Below, piece after piece: positions 35,317 to 46,569 of a DNA stretch of 64,000 nucleotides. Origin of the DNA: Coriolopsis trogii (taxonomy: Eukaryota; Basidiomycota; Agaricomycetes; Polyporales; Polyporaceae); assembly GCA_020543525.1 (NCBI GenBank), contig JAHYIO010000008.1:248001-312000 (forward strand), written 5' to 3'. The notes below the pieces were generated by a model. The model worked only from the letters and a program-made list of their open reading frames with translations, had not been told where the DNA came from and made no database searches. Within the stretch, counting starts at the first letter, position 1. Each line of letters starts with the position of its first letter. The position numbers and the translations under genes are program-made.

Positions 35317-37003
35317 TCAGCTCTCAGCCTCTTCTACCATGGCCATCGTAGTACCGGTTGGTCCGGCAAAGGCAGCCACGAAGGCTGGCAGTGATATATC
35401 GCCCAAGACAGCGGAACAGCTACCAACTGTCCCACAGGCCCGGTCCGCGCGGCGGAGGTCGAGCATGAATCTTGCCACGAGTACTGACGTTAGACTATCC
35501 GTCGACTTGTTAGCGCTGGGCAGACAATATGCAAGGGACGACTCCACCTACGTGTCGACGACTGTGGCGACGTAGCTAGCGACGTTGCCGGTGACCACGT
35601 TGACTTGGTGGGTCATCTAAGAGTCGGACGGATGGACATGGAAACCAATGTTGAGACTCATGGGAGGTATCTTGGTGGAACGTCACCTACGGCTATCGCC
35701 AGAAGCACTATGTGTGCAATGTTGAGACTAGAGAGGACGCTGTATTGCACGATAGACGAATGTCGGGTCATGAGAGTTGGAACACGTCTTGACACGTACA
35801 TGAAGTACAGACTCCCTATGGGAGTCGCCAATGTCAACACAGAACATGACGGCATGTTCTGGTACTCTGCAGAGCTCACCGTCATATAAGAGCACGCCAG
35901 AAAGAGTGCCCAGTCCTCGTAGCTTGAATTTCTTCTGAATCTTATATTGTTTGTATGTGGTCGTCCAGGTGACAGCGATGGCAATCATTTCTCCTACAAC
36001 GGTGCAGGCACGCGAGAATATAGTGACTGCACGAGTCTGTAGCCTCAGTACGAGACATTTGTTGTTGGACGGATTCTGGGCGCACATACATCTTGTTAAA
36101 CGAATTCAGCCAAGATCATCCTCGAGATTGGGAGTGGGACACTCACTTGATATCTGTCAGTGGCGAAAGAGATGTCGTCGAGCAGTTGAACGGTGGCGGG
36201 AGAGCCCGCACAGTCAAGTTGACTGCTGCGTACTGTTTGGGTTAGTCTCTGAGGTATTACAGACTCGAGGCACATGCAAGGTAGACTCGATGCGTACAAT
36301 GGTCGTCACCATCGGTACTATCAGGAGCAGGAACGTAGCTGCTGTCACTGATGAACGTCTTCCAGATAGGGCGTAGACTCGCAGCGCTGAGAACGCTGTC
36401 CAGCTAAGCCGTAAGTTGATGCGGCGCGTTGTACATGAACGGCGATAGTGCCCTTACCTGCTGGTCCCACGGAAATTATCACACATAGTACATCACTCAC
36501 GTACTTGACAACTTGACAGCTGTGAGACCGTTTTCAATATGAGATTGTGTTGTGAATCGCCATGGGTTGCGACTTAGTACTTACCCCTGAAAGACAGCAC
36601 GATCATCACGTTACATTGCAAACTACTGAGAAGCAGTAGCACAACTTACCAGGAGAGTATATGGTCCGAGAGTAGTGTCCGAGAGTATCGCGATGATGAT
36701 TGGCGCGTAGCGCGACAGTGCATAAACTAGCGATGCTCCGATGTGTTTCTTGTCGGAGATCCAGAAGAGGTCTACCTCGTTATCCAAGGAGATGAGCCAA
36801 TCGTATACAGTGAATGCTTGGATAGCAAGCAATATGGTTAGCTGCGCGTGCCGTAGAATACTGTACGCACTGAGTAATGCGAGACCGCGGTAGTTCAGAG
36901 TGTACCTGTTGATGAGTTTGGAGTCAAAACCTGCTTTGTCGCGCGATGGCGTTCTCACGCACAATGACTCGAGAGAGCCTAAGGAGGCCTGAGAAGAAGA
37001 CAT
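35317..37003 (-). CDS. DUF6533 multi-pass membrane protein, paralogue C
   Basis: Start ATG at 37003 (MSSSQASLGSLESL), stop at 35317. Exon order matches B: YTLNYRGLALL, then YDWLISLDNEVDLFWISDKK with helices to LGPYTLL, then micro-exon 36585-36586, CQVVKYVSDVLCVIISVGPA, AFSALRVYALSGRR, YAAVNLTVRALPPPFNCS, micro-exon 36090-36091, TIFSRACTVVGEMIAIAVTW, LSSLNIAHIVLLAIAV, MTHQVNVVTGNVASYVA and the C-terminal VARFMLDLRRADRAC with a short acidic end. B and C are tandem, about 500 bp apart, and much closer to each other than to A. No stop or frameshift was found. Function unknown. Confidence 0.82.
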
Positions 37004-37510
37004 TGAACAGCACAAGTGAGATACATGACACAGACTGGGAGTGTACCTTTTGTTTCTTCGAATGCCGGGCTGGACGGGACTTGCTGAGCAGTCTCCGACG
37101 CCAGCTCCGAACGCACCGCTGCCACGACATTGTGCGGCGCATCCGCAACGCCCGGTGGCAAACGGGTACGTACCTGTTGGTGACGCCGCATGATATATAC
37201 ACACACCTCCTGCGACGCAAAGATCGGGTCTTGTAAGCAATCTTGCCTGGTGATCCGGCGTGTCAGGATTGAGGAATGTTGGTGCTGTGGAATGTTCGCA
37301 CAGCCCTCGTCAAAGGCAGGCATTTTATCCGTGCGGGCGGGCGGCGGCATTCCATTTCCATTTATATCAAAGTATCGACAAGTGATCGTGCCCGAGGGAA
37401 ATACAAAGCCGAGCCCACAAGGGCGTTCAGAATCGAACTATGAAATCAGACGAATCATCAGCAAAGTACATGCAACAAATCCTCTTCAGCACCAACCGAA
37501 TTGATCGTGT
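37004..37510. other. Intergenic region
   Basis: About 500 bp upstream of DUF6533 copy C and downstream of the small secreted-protein gene. No gene is supported. Confidence 0.4.
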
Positions 37511-37912
37511 TCACGGCCCCCATCCCCATTCGCAGATAGTCACAGACCAATCTCCATTTTGCACCTCCGAACAGCACCACTGGTGGTCCCCACCGATCAC
37601 TACATTCATACAAGAGTCGTGGGTGATATAGAAGTGGCCGTCCATGCTCGTGTTGTGTCCACCCTGGAACCGAGTCGGGGAGACTGCGAGAACGTCTATG
37701 ATATCCCCACAGTGATCGCGTAAGGGCGTGCTAGTAAAGGTGTCGGAGCCGTTACTGATCTTGGCGATGTGTGTTGGAGTAATGTCGTTGGTGGTTGGGT
37801 CTTGGGTCCACCCGCTGATGCATGTTATGACCCCGTAACTGTCAATTGAATATGCGCCTGGGGGGTAGAGGGAAAGCATCGTAAACAAGGCAAAGACAGT
37901 AGCACAATGCAT
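37511..37912 (-). CDS. Small secreted cysteine-rich protein
   Basis: Single-exon frame of 133 residues. It starts with a typical signal peptide (MHCATVFALFTMLSLYPPGAYS); cleavage after about residue 22 is likely. The mature part has six cysteines (about 31, 68, 101, 113, 114 and 127), including an adjacent CC pair, and two NxS/T glycosylation sites (NGS near 54, NTS near 87). The pattern fits a disulfide-stabilised extracellular protein. It is not one I can assign to a family. The absence of introns is unusual here but common for small secreted proteins. Both neighbours are unrelated. Confidence 0.65.
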   Translation of the reverse strand: MHCATVFALFTMLSLYPPGAYSIDSYGVITCISGWTQDPTTNDITPTHIAKISNGSDTFTSTPLRDHCGDIIDVLAVSPTRFQGGHNTSMDGHFYITHDSCMNVVIGGDHQWCCSEVQNGDWSVTICEWGWGP

Positions 37913-38632
37913 AGAGGAGAAGACGGGGAAAAGCTCCGCGAGTGCCTGAGTTTCTTCTCTCGTTGTCTTATACGCAGATGGCTCGCCCTCTCAGCGATCA
38001 TGGCAGTTGAGTGAGCCCGTGAGAAAATTTCTTGCGTATGATTGGGCAAAAGCTTAGTTGAGGATGAGTTGCAGATTGGCGACGATCAGCGAAGTGATAG
38101 GTACAGAATGATATAGCGACCTCGAGGCTCTTGTACGGACCACATTGCTGGATATTGTAGGTCTGCAGATCATGCACAGGGCCTCGGCTCAGTCCATATA
38201 GAAAAGGAAAAGAACCTGGTAAGGGTCTCATCTTCGACCCGTTCACGACTCCCCGAGCACACGTCGCGAACGCATAGAAGTTCCCGGTTCCCTAGTACTC
38301 ACTGGCAGAACACTTTCGGACATCCTGATCGAAGAGACGATCTACTCGTCTGAGGCCAAATCATCCTTCAGGGCTGGCAGTCCGGGGCACCTCATGTTCC
38401 TGGCATCGTTGTGCAATGGAGGTCTGGAGGGAGGTGCTGGCGGTGAGTAGACACGAGGCATCGCCTCAACAAGCGCCAGCACAATGTTGGCTATTGTGAC
38501 AGTGTTGTGACTCACAGTCACGTACCTGGTAGGCGCTCCCCCTCGTCGCGAGCTTGGAATGTCGGCGCGACTGTTGATCTAACCCATAACCATCTTCCTT
38601 GCCTTCTCCGTATCATCACGCAATAATCAGCC
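37913..38632. other. Divergent intergenic region
   Basis: About 720 bp between the starts of the secreted-protein gene (-) and the disordered-protein gene (+). No further gene or repeat is seen. Confidence 0.4.
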
Positions 38633-41106
38633 ATGCGAACACGGCGCAGGCCTGTTCTGCAAGACAAGACTCCAGTCAACACGCCGCAGAAGCCCAAGGG
38701 CAAGGCGAAGACGACTCGCTCTGCGAAGCCCAAACTCGTTCCTGTTGTGGAGATCACGTCAAGACCGCGGAGAGCTGCGAAGAGCAAGCATGTCGTCAAT
38801 GCTGAGCCAATGGAAGTAGATGATGCGGAAGGTGAGCGTTTGACGACCTGCGTCGCGTGGTAGACGCGTTCTGGAGGCAATTTCGAACTCATAGGTGATA
38901 TCCCTCTAGAAGTTAAGCGGCATTCTCCCATCGCGAAGAAAACGCGCAAGGCCGCCTCCAAGCCTACTACACGCACGATCCGAGCGACTCGATCTAGAGG
39001 GAATGTTGAGGTTGGAGAGAATAGGCGAGATGCAGGTCGAGGTACGCCCACATTTGCGCCTGCACCACCAACTCACATCAATCGACATATTGTCCTAGAT
39101 GGCGCCCTTGTTGAAGACTCTGTCGCTGATGTCCCAGTGACTGGGCACGAATATGAAGGTAAGCGTTGCAGTTAGATTGTGCCACTCCCACTTCTTCATG
39201 ACGCACGCGCACACAGAGCCACCTGCAGACCAGAACATCGAGGAACAGCAGGTTCCCCGCATGCTCCCTTCGCCTGTGTCTCCGACTGCAAGAAGCCATC
39301 CTACTCGTCTCCCTCTTGGATCACTCCCTCCGTCTTCGTTCCCAGTCGCCCAACCAGAGCGTGCGCACACACCAGACTCCATACCGGTCGCAGACGACGA
39401 TAGCACCGCATCTGAGGCGGCGGGAGCAATCTTGGCCACACCATCTCCCGCCCGTATCATCCGCACACCAATACCTGTTGCGTCCACTCCTCTTGGTCGC
39501 TTACCAGCCCTCGAACGGTCTCTCCTCCCCTTCCATCCCACCGGGAGACACCGCAGTAGTATTAGAAAGTGGAACGCCGGCATATCGCGTCTCGACTCCC
39601 CTCTTCCTCCATCCTCGCCTCCACTGCCTTCTCCGACCCAGGGACCCATCGCGTCGGGGTCTCAACTGCACCCTCACCAATATCAATCAAGCGACGGTCC
39701 TGAGGAGGATCAAGAGAACAATCCTCACGCTGGGACAATGTATGCTCGCAGAGAGAACCTCAGTGATGATGATCCCTTCGGGCTCCTAGCAGCAGAGAGG
39801 AAACTCCAAGCGATGCGAGCACGTCGAGTCCCTGCTGAGTCCTCGAGGGCCCCCGGTGCCACTCGCGCGCCACTAGGCACCTTGGCAGTGGACGAAGTAC
39901 CGTCTTCTGTCGCTATTCCTGATCGTCTCCCTACTCCCATACCGTCCGACATTACCGAACACAACATTGATGACCTCTATCTTGACATTGATCCCGTACG
40001 ACCTCGCCGGTCTCCAGACGACTACGACTCGGACGATCTCGAGGATGAAGACAAGGAAAATGTTCCCATCGACGACTATGATCTGAACGAGGACAAAGAG
40101 AACATGGTCCCTCCCCATTTCATCCCTGAGAACGTCAATGATGTTGATGGCCAGTCAATGGATGATGTTGACGAAGACACAGAGAATCTCCCTTCCGTCG
40201 CCCCTCTTCTGCTTGCCTCTGCTAAGAAGCATCTAGGAGAGCTCCTTGAGTCCCCGTCATCCTCTGCTAGTCTTACACATGCTCTCCGTACTCCGCATAA
40301 ACATCGTAGTGCCCATCAACGCTCCCCTCTGCCCACTCCGCATTTCTCGGACGGCGGGTTATCCGACTCGCCCACCATGTCTATAGCCATGCGGAATTCC
40401 TCTCCTTCTCCCGTCAAGCCCTCCGTTGCTCGATTCGCTCCATCCAGGGCAACCCGGCAGCCATTGGCCACTCTCGAGCTAGAGGAACTAGAACCACCGA
40501 AAGTCGTCGGCAAGAAACGCACTCGAGCCCAGGTGGAAGAGAGCAGCGAGGAGTCGGATCCCCGGGCCGCAGTCCGTAAGCTCGAAGCGCTCCTCCCGAA
40601 ACGCGCAAAGACGGCGAGGACGGCGGTGACGCAGGCTGCTCGTGGTCGCGGCGTCACCGCAGCACGGAGTAAGGGCAAGGGCAAGGAGCGGGAGAACATC
40701 CCGGAGACGGAAAGCGAGTCTGAAAGCGATGTGGAGAATGACTCGTCCCCGCCTAAAGCGCCTGCTCGTGCTGCGCGAGGGCGAGGACGGGGTCGTGGGC
40801 GTGGGGCTGGACGAGGAGGTGGGTTCCGAGGCAAAGCAACAGCTCCTGTGTCTTCTGCAGCTGGCCGGGGACGCTCGACCTCGCGAGGCCGTCCCGCATC
40901 GAAGGGCAAAGGCAAGGAGAAAGCCGAGGACTTCAATCCGGAAGAAGATGAGGTGCGTCAGGCTTTTGTGCTGCTACGTATACGTTATCCTCATTGAAGT
41001 GTTACTGCGATCAGGAGCGTGCGAGGCAGCGCCAGGAGCGCCTCGAGTACTATCGCAAGTTGAAGGACTACAGCCTCGAGAAGGAGGACGTCTATGTTAT
41101 TTAGCG
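38633..41106 (+). CDS. Large disordered, basic/acidic nuclear-type protein
   Basis: Exons 38633-38831, 38895-39158, 39217-40952 and 41015-41106, about 763 residues, all junctions in frame. The N-terminus is Lys/Arg/Pro-rich (TRRRPVLQDKTPVNTP, RPRRAAKSKH). The middle is Ser/Pro-rich with acidic blocks ending in KEN, which resembles the KEN-box degron of cell-cycle proteins (DEDKENV, NEDKENM). Towards the end are an RG-rich block (RGRGRGRGAGRGGG) and AT-hook-like RGRP. The last exon encodes a charged helix (ERARQRQERLEYYRKLKDY) ending SLEKEDVYVI. Composition suggests a chromatin or nucleic-acid-associated protein regulated in the cell cycle. No enzymatic domain is visible and I cannot name it. 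Confidence 0.75.
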
Positions 41107-41837
41107 TGAATGTCGCGAACTCGCCTCGTTCGTTCCCTGGTTTGGTCCCCTTATTGATTCTTGAATATCCTCCTTGTGTTTTTCTTGTCTCTATCTGTGA
41201 GCGGTCGCGCTACCTCCCCTTCCTCGTCGAACTTGACACACATGCTAATTCCTCATCTCCACGGTTACCTATTCACCCGTGTCCTATCCTTCTCAGATCT
41301 GTCCATACGATTATCACCCTCGTAATAGGTATGCTGTTGTTGTCGTCACTGTACACGTGGCGGTCATCTGCAGCTGCCGTTGTAGCTACTGGTAAAGAAG
41401 TTGAGTATGCGATTGTATGTAGCAATATGCCTCTGTACCATCTTACGATCATTATGCCATGACCCCAATGTTTCCCCCATTCATATTCTCCTTGACACCT
41501 CCGTCCTGGCTGCCGGGTCTGGGAGATCCATTGGTGAGTAATCGTCTTCGCGCTCTTGGTCGCCATGTTCGCTGACGATTGCCATATGTCCATCAAGCTC
41601 AAGTCCAGACTACACAATGTCCTGTATTCCCACACGTTTGCTATTGCGTTCTCGATGCACATGAGAAAGTGTCTGTGGATCCTGTGGCCTGAGGCCTGAG
41701 GGTTCGCCCGTGTGAGATGTACGTGAGAGATTATGACATGCTATGCTTAGTCTTCACCAACCTGGCCTATAAGTAACAAGGTGAGCTCCGAATGCCATTA
41801 TCTTGCCCGTCGTTCCCGCTCAAAGACCACTGCAACG
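41107..41837. other. Intergenic region
   Basis: About 730 bp upstream of the aldo-keto reductase gene. No supported gene on either strand. Confidence 0.4.
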
Positions 41838-43734
41838 ATGTCTCTAGATAAGAGAATGCATTACGGTATGCAACGAACCGTGTTTCTTCCTCGCCGTCCT
41901 TCACATATTCTGTCAACAGTCAGACTCGGAAAGTCAGGTCTGAAAGTCTCCCGTATCATCTTGGGGACGATGCAGTACGGACACCCAGGCTGGGCACCGT
42001 GGGTACTAGGTGAAGACGAGGCCATCGAGCACATCAAGTTTGCGTGAGCACCTCTCATAGTATTCAGATGCTCGTGAGTCTTAAGTGCGACGCTCGCACG
42101 CCCCACAGATATGAGCATGGGATCCAGACTTTTGACACGGCGAACGTACGCGATCTGACAGCACAAGGGTCATATGATGTACTTACTGGGGATGTCTTCC
42201 AGGTATACTCCAATGGTCTTTCGGAAGTGATCTTGGGAAACGCGATCAGGAAGCTTGACCTCCCGCGCGAGGAGCTTGTCATTATGACTAAGGTAGCTGG
42301 CCAGGGTCTCTCCTCTCGTTAGGTTCTGACGGTTCTACTCAAGTTGCACCTTGTTGTGGCACCGGAGTATGGGATGGTTGTGAGAGAGGATCCAGACCGT
42401 GTTGGGCTCGTAAACCAGTACGGATCGAATCGCAAGGTGCTGCCTGATCGACCGACCGCCTTTGACTACATGCTCTTGAGACATAACTGACATGAGCTTC
42501 TCTGCAGCATATATTTGCATCCGTGAACGCGAGTCTGAAGCGCCTGCAGTTGGACTATGTCGATGTCCTGCAATGTGGGTACTTCCTCCGCAGCTCGTTG
42601 AAATGACACTGATGGACGCGTACAGGTCATCGCTTTGACTACAATACTCCGATCGAGGAAACAGTGAGTAGTCAGTCGTCTCTCGGCACTAATTTAAGTG
42701 CAACTAACCTCGGAGACTAGATGCAAGCTCTCCATGATGTCGTACAGGCTGGATACGTGCGCTACATAGGAATGAGCTCCTGTTGGGCTTATCAATGTCA
42801 GTCCTCTGATGACGGCCTGATGGCAGCACGACCTTCCTGACACGAACTACTCTCCCCTCTCCACAGTCCAGGCAATGCAAAGTCTGTGTAAATCGTCATA
42901 TCGCAAACGGCCCTACTTACCGCCTAGCTTTCACAGATTATGCGATCACCCACAAGCTCACCCCGTTCATCTCCATGCAGAATCAATACTCACTCGTCTA
43001 TCGTGAGGAGGAGCGAGAGATGTTCCCCACTCTGAAGGTATGTGCTGTTCTCCGCCCCACGCCTCCAGACCTTGAAGTTCTGACTTGCCTCCTTCTGAAC
43101 GCGAAGATGTTCGGAGTGGGCTCGATCCCCTGGTCGCCTCTTGCTCAAGGAATGTTAGCTCGCCCATTGAGCGCGCAGTCAGGGACAAAGCGCAGTTCAG
43201 ATCAATGGTACGTCCGACAGCCTGAACACCAGCTACGTCTGGCATGCTTTGACATCTGTGATATGAGCAGGTTCACCCAATGGATCGATTTCCAGAAGGA
43301 GAGCGGTATGTCTGAAATAGTCAATCGGTATGCACCGTCCGTTCGATGTCCCTACTACCGGCTGACTCCGTGCACTTCATCGTCGGTACTTAGTGTGGAG
43401 GAACTCTCCAAGAAGAAGGGAGTCAGCATGGCGCAGGTCTCGATCGCTTGGATGCTTACAAAGGAAGGTAGGTGCACTTTGATCGCTCACTGAGGTGTAC
43501 AGGATGATGTCGACGCTGTCGGTCACCGTAGGTGTTTCGGCTCCCATTGTGGGTACCACCAGCTTGAAGAATCTGAAGGACATCATCGGTACGTCATCTC
43601 TGCTTTGCATGTGATGACATTTTCTGAGAGGTCATGTTCCTTGACCAGCTGCTGTTCATGTCAAGCTAACTGAAGAGGACGTGAAGTATCTCGAAGAGCC
43701 TTACCGCCCCCTGCCCATTGCAGGGCACAAGTGA
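41838..43734 (+). CDS. Aldo-keto reductase
   Basis: NADP-dependent reductase of aldehydes or ketones, split into at least 13 exons. First exons are 41838-41865 and 41920-42043. Family motifs in order: VRLGKSGLKVSRIILGTMQYG, YEHGIQTFDTAN joined to VYSNGLSE (Asp and Tyr of the catalytic tetrad), ELVIMTK (Lys), VNQYGSNRKHIFASVNASLKRL, DYVDVLQCHRFD (His), VRYIGMSSCWAYQ, FISMQNQYSL, GSIPWSPLAQGMLARP, SMAQVSIAWMLTKE, GTTSLKNL and EPYRPLPIAGHK at the end. All four tetrad residues are present and no lesion was found. The plan matches fungal AKR proteins related to yeast aryl-alcohol dehydrogenase-like and potassium-channel beta-like enzymes. Substrate unknown; probably cytosolic. Confidence 0.9.
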
Positions 43735-44060
43735 AGATTGGACGCTACCTGCGACGTACCGAGGGCTGAGCATGAGCGGAACATATTGCTTGAATGAGAT
43801 AAGATGCTGTACAACACTTGACGAATCGCAGTTCTTTTCTGAGCGACATGGGACTGAAATGCTTCAACGAAGGGGCAGGAGATGAAATGAATAGTCCGTT
43901 TGCTTTGGCTTTACGCTTATAAACTGCTAGATCATCTTGTTCAGCTGACGGAGCCTGGTTAACAAGTCAACGGTTCCGAGATCAGTACTGGGTCGTGCAG
44001 TAGAGTTGAGCACCCCAATGAGCGCTTATGATATCTTCTCTTTCTCATCTCAACCACCAC
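43735..44060. other. Short intergenic region
   Basis: About 325 bp with no gene. An in-frame ATG at 44028 would extend the next gene by 11 residues. Confidence 0.4.
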
Positions 44061-45188
44061 ATGGCTCCCAGTAAACTGCGGCTCAAACGCACACCCGCAG
44101 AACAAGCCGAGCACGATCTCAAGAAGGCCCGTAAAGCAGCCCGCAAGGCCGCCAGACACAAGCGTGCACACGACAATGACGACATAGGTCCGGAACGGGT
44201 ACACAAACGACAACGCGCGGACGACGCCTACAGCCCTCACGACAGCGATGAGGAGTACGGACCTCAACCTGCAGGAGGGTCGTCATCATACTCTCCAACA
44301 AGTCATCGGGCACACAAGCCGGACTACGACTATATCCAAGCACAGCTCGAGGAGGAGCGGTTTCGGGACAAGCTGTGGGGTGCGCTCGGTGACGACGAAC
44401 GGCTCGACTCGGTTGAAGCGTCGCTGAACGCATACGCGCATGTCCCACGGAGGTGGAGAGGTGGCGGGATGGATCGGATGGACGACGAGCTGGACGTCGA
44501 TCCGAGGTATATGGAGGACGAGGACTACGCGGAGTGGGTGAGGGCGGGAATGTGGAGGTGCGTACTGACATTCTAAGACGCTACGTTTGGAACCACGGGC
44601 ACAAACCCTATCCTCCTATCCAGGAAGAAGCACGCTGCAGAACATGAGGAGCAGATGCGCCGGCAGGCTGAACTCAAGGCCCGGCAAGAGCGGGAGCAGG
44701 CACTCCGAGAGGAGACGAGAAGGCTCGAGCGTGCAGCGGAGGATGATAGGAGAAGACGCAGAAGGACAAAGGAACGTATGCGCGAGGTCGAGGCGAGGGA
44801 GCTCTACGAGATGCGATGGAAGTCTCTCCTTGCTCCTCCCAGTGTGGACTCCGTCGAAGATGGGACTCTGCGCTTTCACGAGATTCCCTGGCCAGTTATG
44901 GCCTGTTTCTCAAAGTCAGACCTTCCCGCTCTCCATATCGGAGACATCACCGCGGAGGCCATTTCGTCATTCCTACTACCACCCTCTGAACGCGATGGAG
45001 AATTGGATGGAGATGCGCCGAAGAAGGACAGAAGAGAGAAGCTGCGGGAGACAATGCTCAGATTCCATCCCGACAAGTTTGAAGGTCGGATTATGAAGCG
45101 TGTCCGTGATTCCGATAGGGAGCTGGTGAAGGAGGCTGTGGGCATCGTTGCAAGGACGATCAACGCGCTCATGGGAGAGGCAAAGTGA
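44061..45188 (+). CDS. NF-kappa-B inhibitor-like protein 1 (NFKBIL1) homologue
   Basis: Two exons, 44061-44557 and 44624-45188, about 353 residues. The N-terminus is strongly basic (KLRLKRTPAEQAEHDLKKARKAARK). Next comes YIQAQLEEERFRDKLW, then a long Glu/Arg-rich coiled-coil (about residues 165-235), and WKSLLAPP. The C-terminus contains FHEIPWPV and LRFHPDKFEGRI, a J-domain-like HPDKF element, followed by VKEAVGIVARTINALM, which is the usual NFKBIL1 ending. Fungi lack NF-kappa-B; in animals the protein is linked to pre-mRNA processing, so a nuclear RNA-related role is a fair inference. The ATG at 44061 was preferred because family members begin near MAPSKLRLKR. Confidence 0.85.
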
Positions 45189-45299
45189 ATGGTTAGTGAG
45201 TGGTATGAGTGTTTGGATTCTCGACGTTTGACTCAATACAGTTCATGTTACATCGGTATATTTCCGCGTCTTCAATCGTCCGCACCACGCTAGTTCACC

Positions 45300-46569
45300 T
45301 CACAACTCTCTCCTGACCCCCGCCCCAACGTGGAGCCTGCATGGTACCCATGCACCTTCCCCAGTGGAGACCTGGCAGTCGATATCACCCAGCGATTTTC
45401 CAGGAGGTAGCACGCGACCCAGAAGGTGGTTCCCAAGTGAGCATCGCCGCTTGTATGTGGAGTCAGGTAGAGGGAGGATGGCGGCGCACCAGCTGGTACT
45501 CGACCCCGCAGTGCTGCATGAATCGGTTCACGTTCGTCTCCCGGGACGCTGCCGGTTGGCCTAATCCGTATTCGCGGACGAGTGCGCTTGCGTGTTCGGC
45601 TGTGGATGGATTTAGATGCTAGCGGGTTTAAACGGAAGGGCAATGACTGTACTCACGTGTAAGGGAGAACATCTCGCTGAGTGTCTGGGGGAAGGCCTTG
45701 CTGATCTCGCCCTTTGCATCGAACAGGGTGTGGACTCGCTCGTCAAGTCTGTGCGAGCGGAGACTGGCATTGGCTCGCTGGGACTCCCTGGGTGCGATGA
45801 GCGTTGTGGTGAGTGCTACTGGCAAGAACGATGCGCGATGACATACGAATTATGAAGTTCTTTCTGAAGAGAGTCGAGTTGTTTGCGGTGGTGTTGAAGC
45901 TCGTCCTGTAGCGCCTTGGGCATGTATTGTGGCAGATGCTGCGCCACCTGTTGTGCGACGATCTCATCGATGTCTTTGAGAATGCCGGCTTCGACTACCA
46001 CCGGCGGTGTGAGACCTGCAGGTGAGCTTTCGATGCGCTATTGATGTTGCTCACTCAAGGCGGTCAGATGTTCGATAACGTCGTGTTCGAGGACTTCCCT
46101 GAGCAGTGCTGGAACAAGTCGGTGAATCGCATGCAAGGTTCGTGCTCAGTGACCCACATACTCTGGATCTCCTTGATGTCGTCCGCCTGCTTCTTCTCTT
46201 GGTTCTCCAGATCCTTGTAGATGCTGTGTTCGTCAATGATTGGGACAAACCCTCTCGCTGATGAGATAGCCAGATCATACCTTGCGATCTGCCCCGAAAT
46301 ATGCGCCTCCCCGCCCTCCTGGATCATCCTGACGGTCTGTTCTCCCAGCGAGTCCAAGGTTCTCTGATGGACTGCTTCAGCGACGGAGAGCTTGGAGGCG
46401 ATGAAAGGCGTACTCCGAGACTACCAATGGACCCTTTCATGACCGTGATGAGCTCCGCTGCCGCGCGCACTTCCGCAGGGGCTGCTGTCACGGTGGTGAG
46501 CAAGGAGCCGTTGACTGCGAGTGTCGAAGTCGTGCTCTCTGATTCGGATTGTCGAAGCTTGGAAGCCAT
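45300..46569 (-). CDS. Uncharacterised coiled-coil protein, paralogue D1
   Basis: Multi-exon minus-strand gene starting at ATG 46569 (MASKLRQSESES). Exon content in order: LITVMKGSIGSLG, then RTLDSLGEQTVRMIQ to GQIARYDLAIS, IYKDLENQEKKQADDIKEIQ, a coiled-coil block (EAGILKDIDEIVAQQVAQHL to LQKELHNS), ESQRANASLR, VHTLFDAKGEISKAFPQTLS, and EHASALVREYGLG with RFMQHCGVEYQL. The final exon to 45300 is uncertain. Every block has a counterpart in the gene at 53375-54704. I recall similar proteins as uncharacterised basidiomycete coiled-coil proteins but know no function. No membrane segment or signal peptide. Confidence 0.68.
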
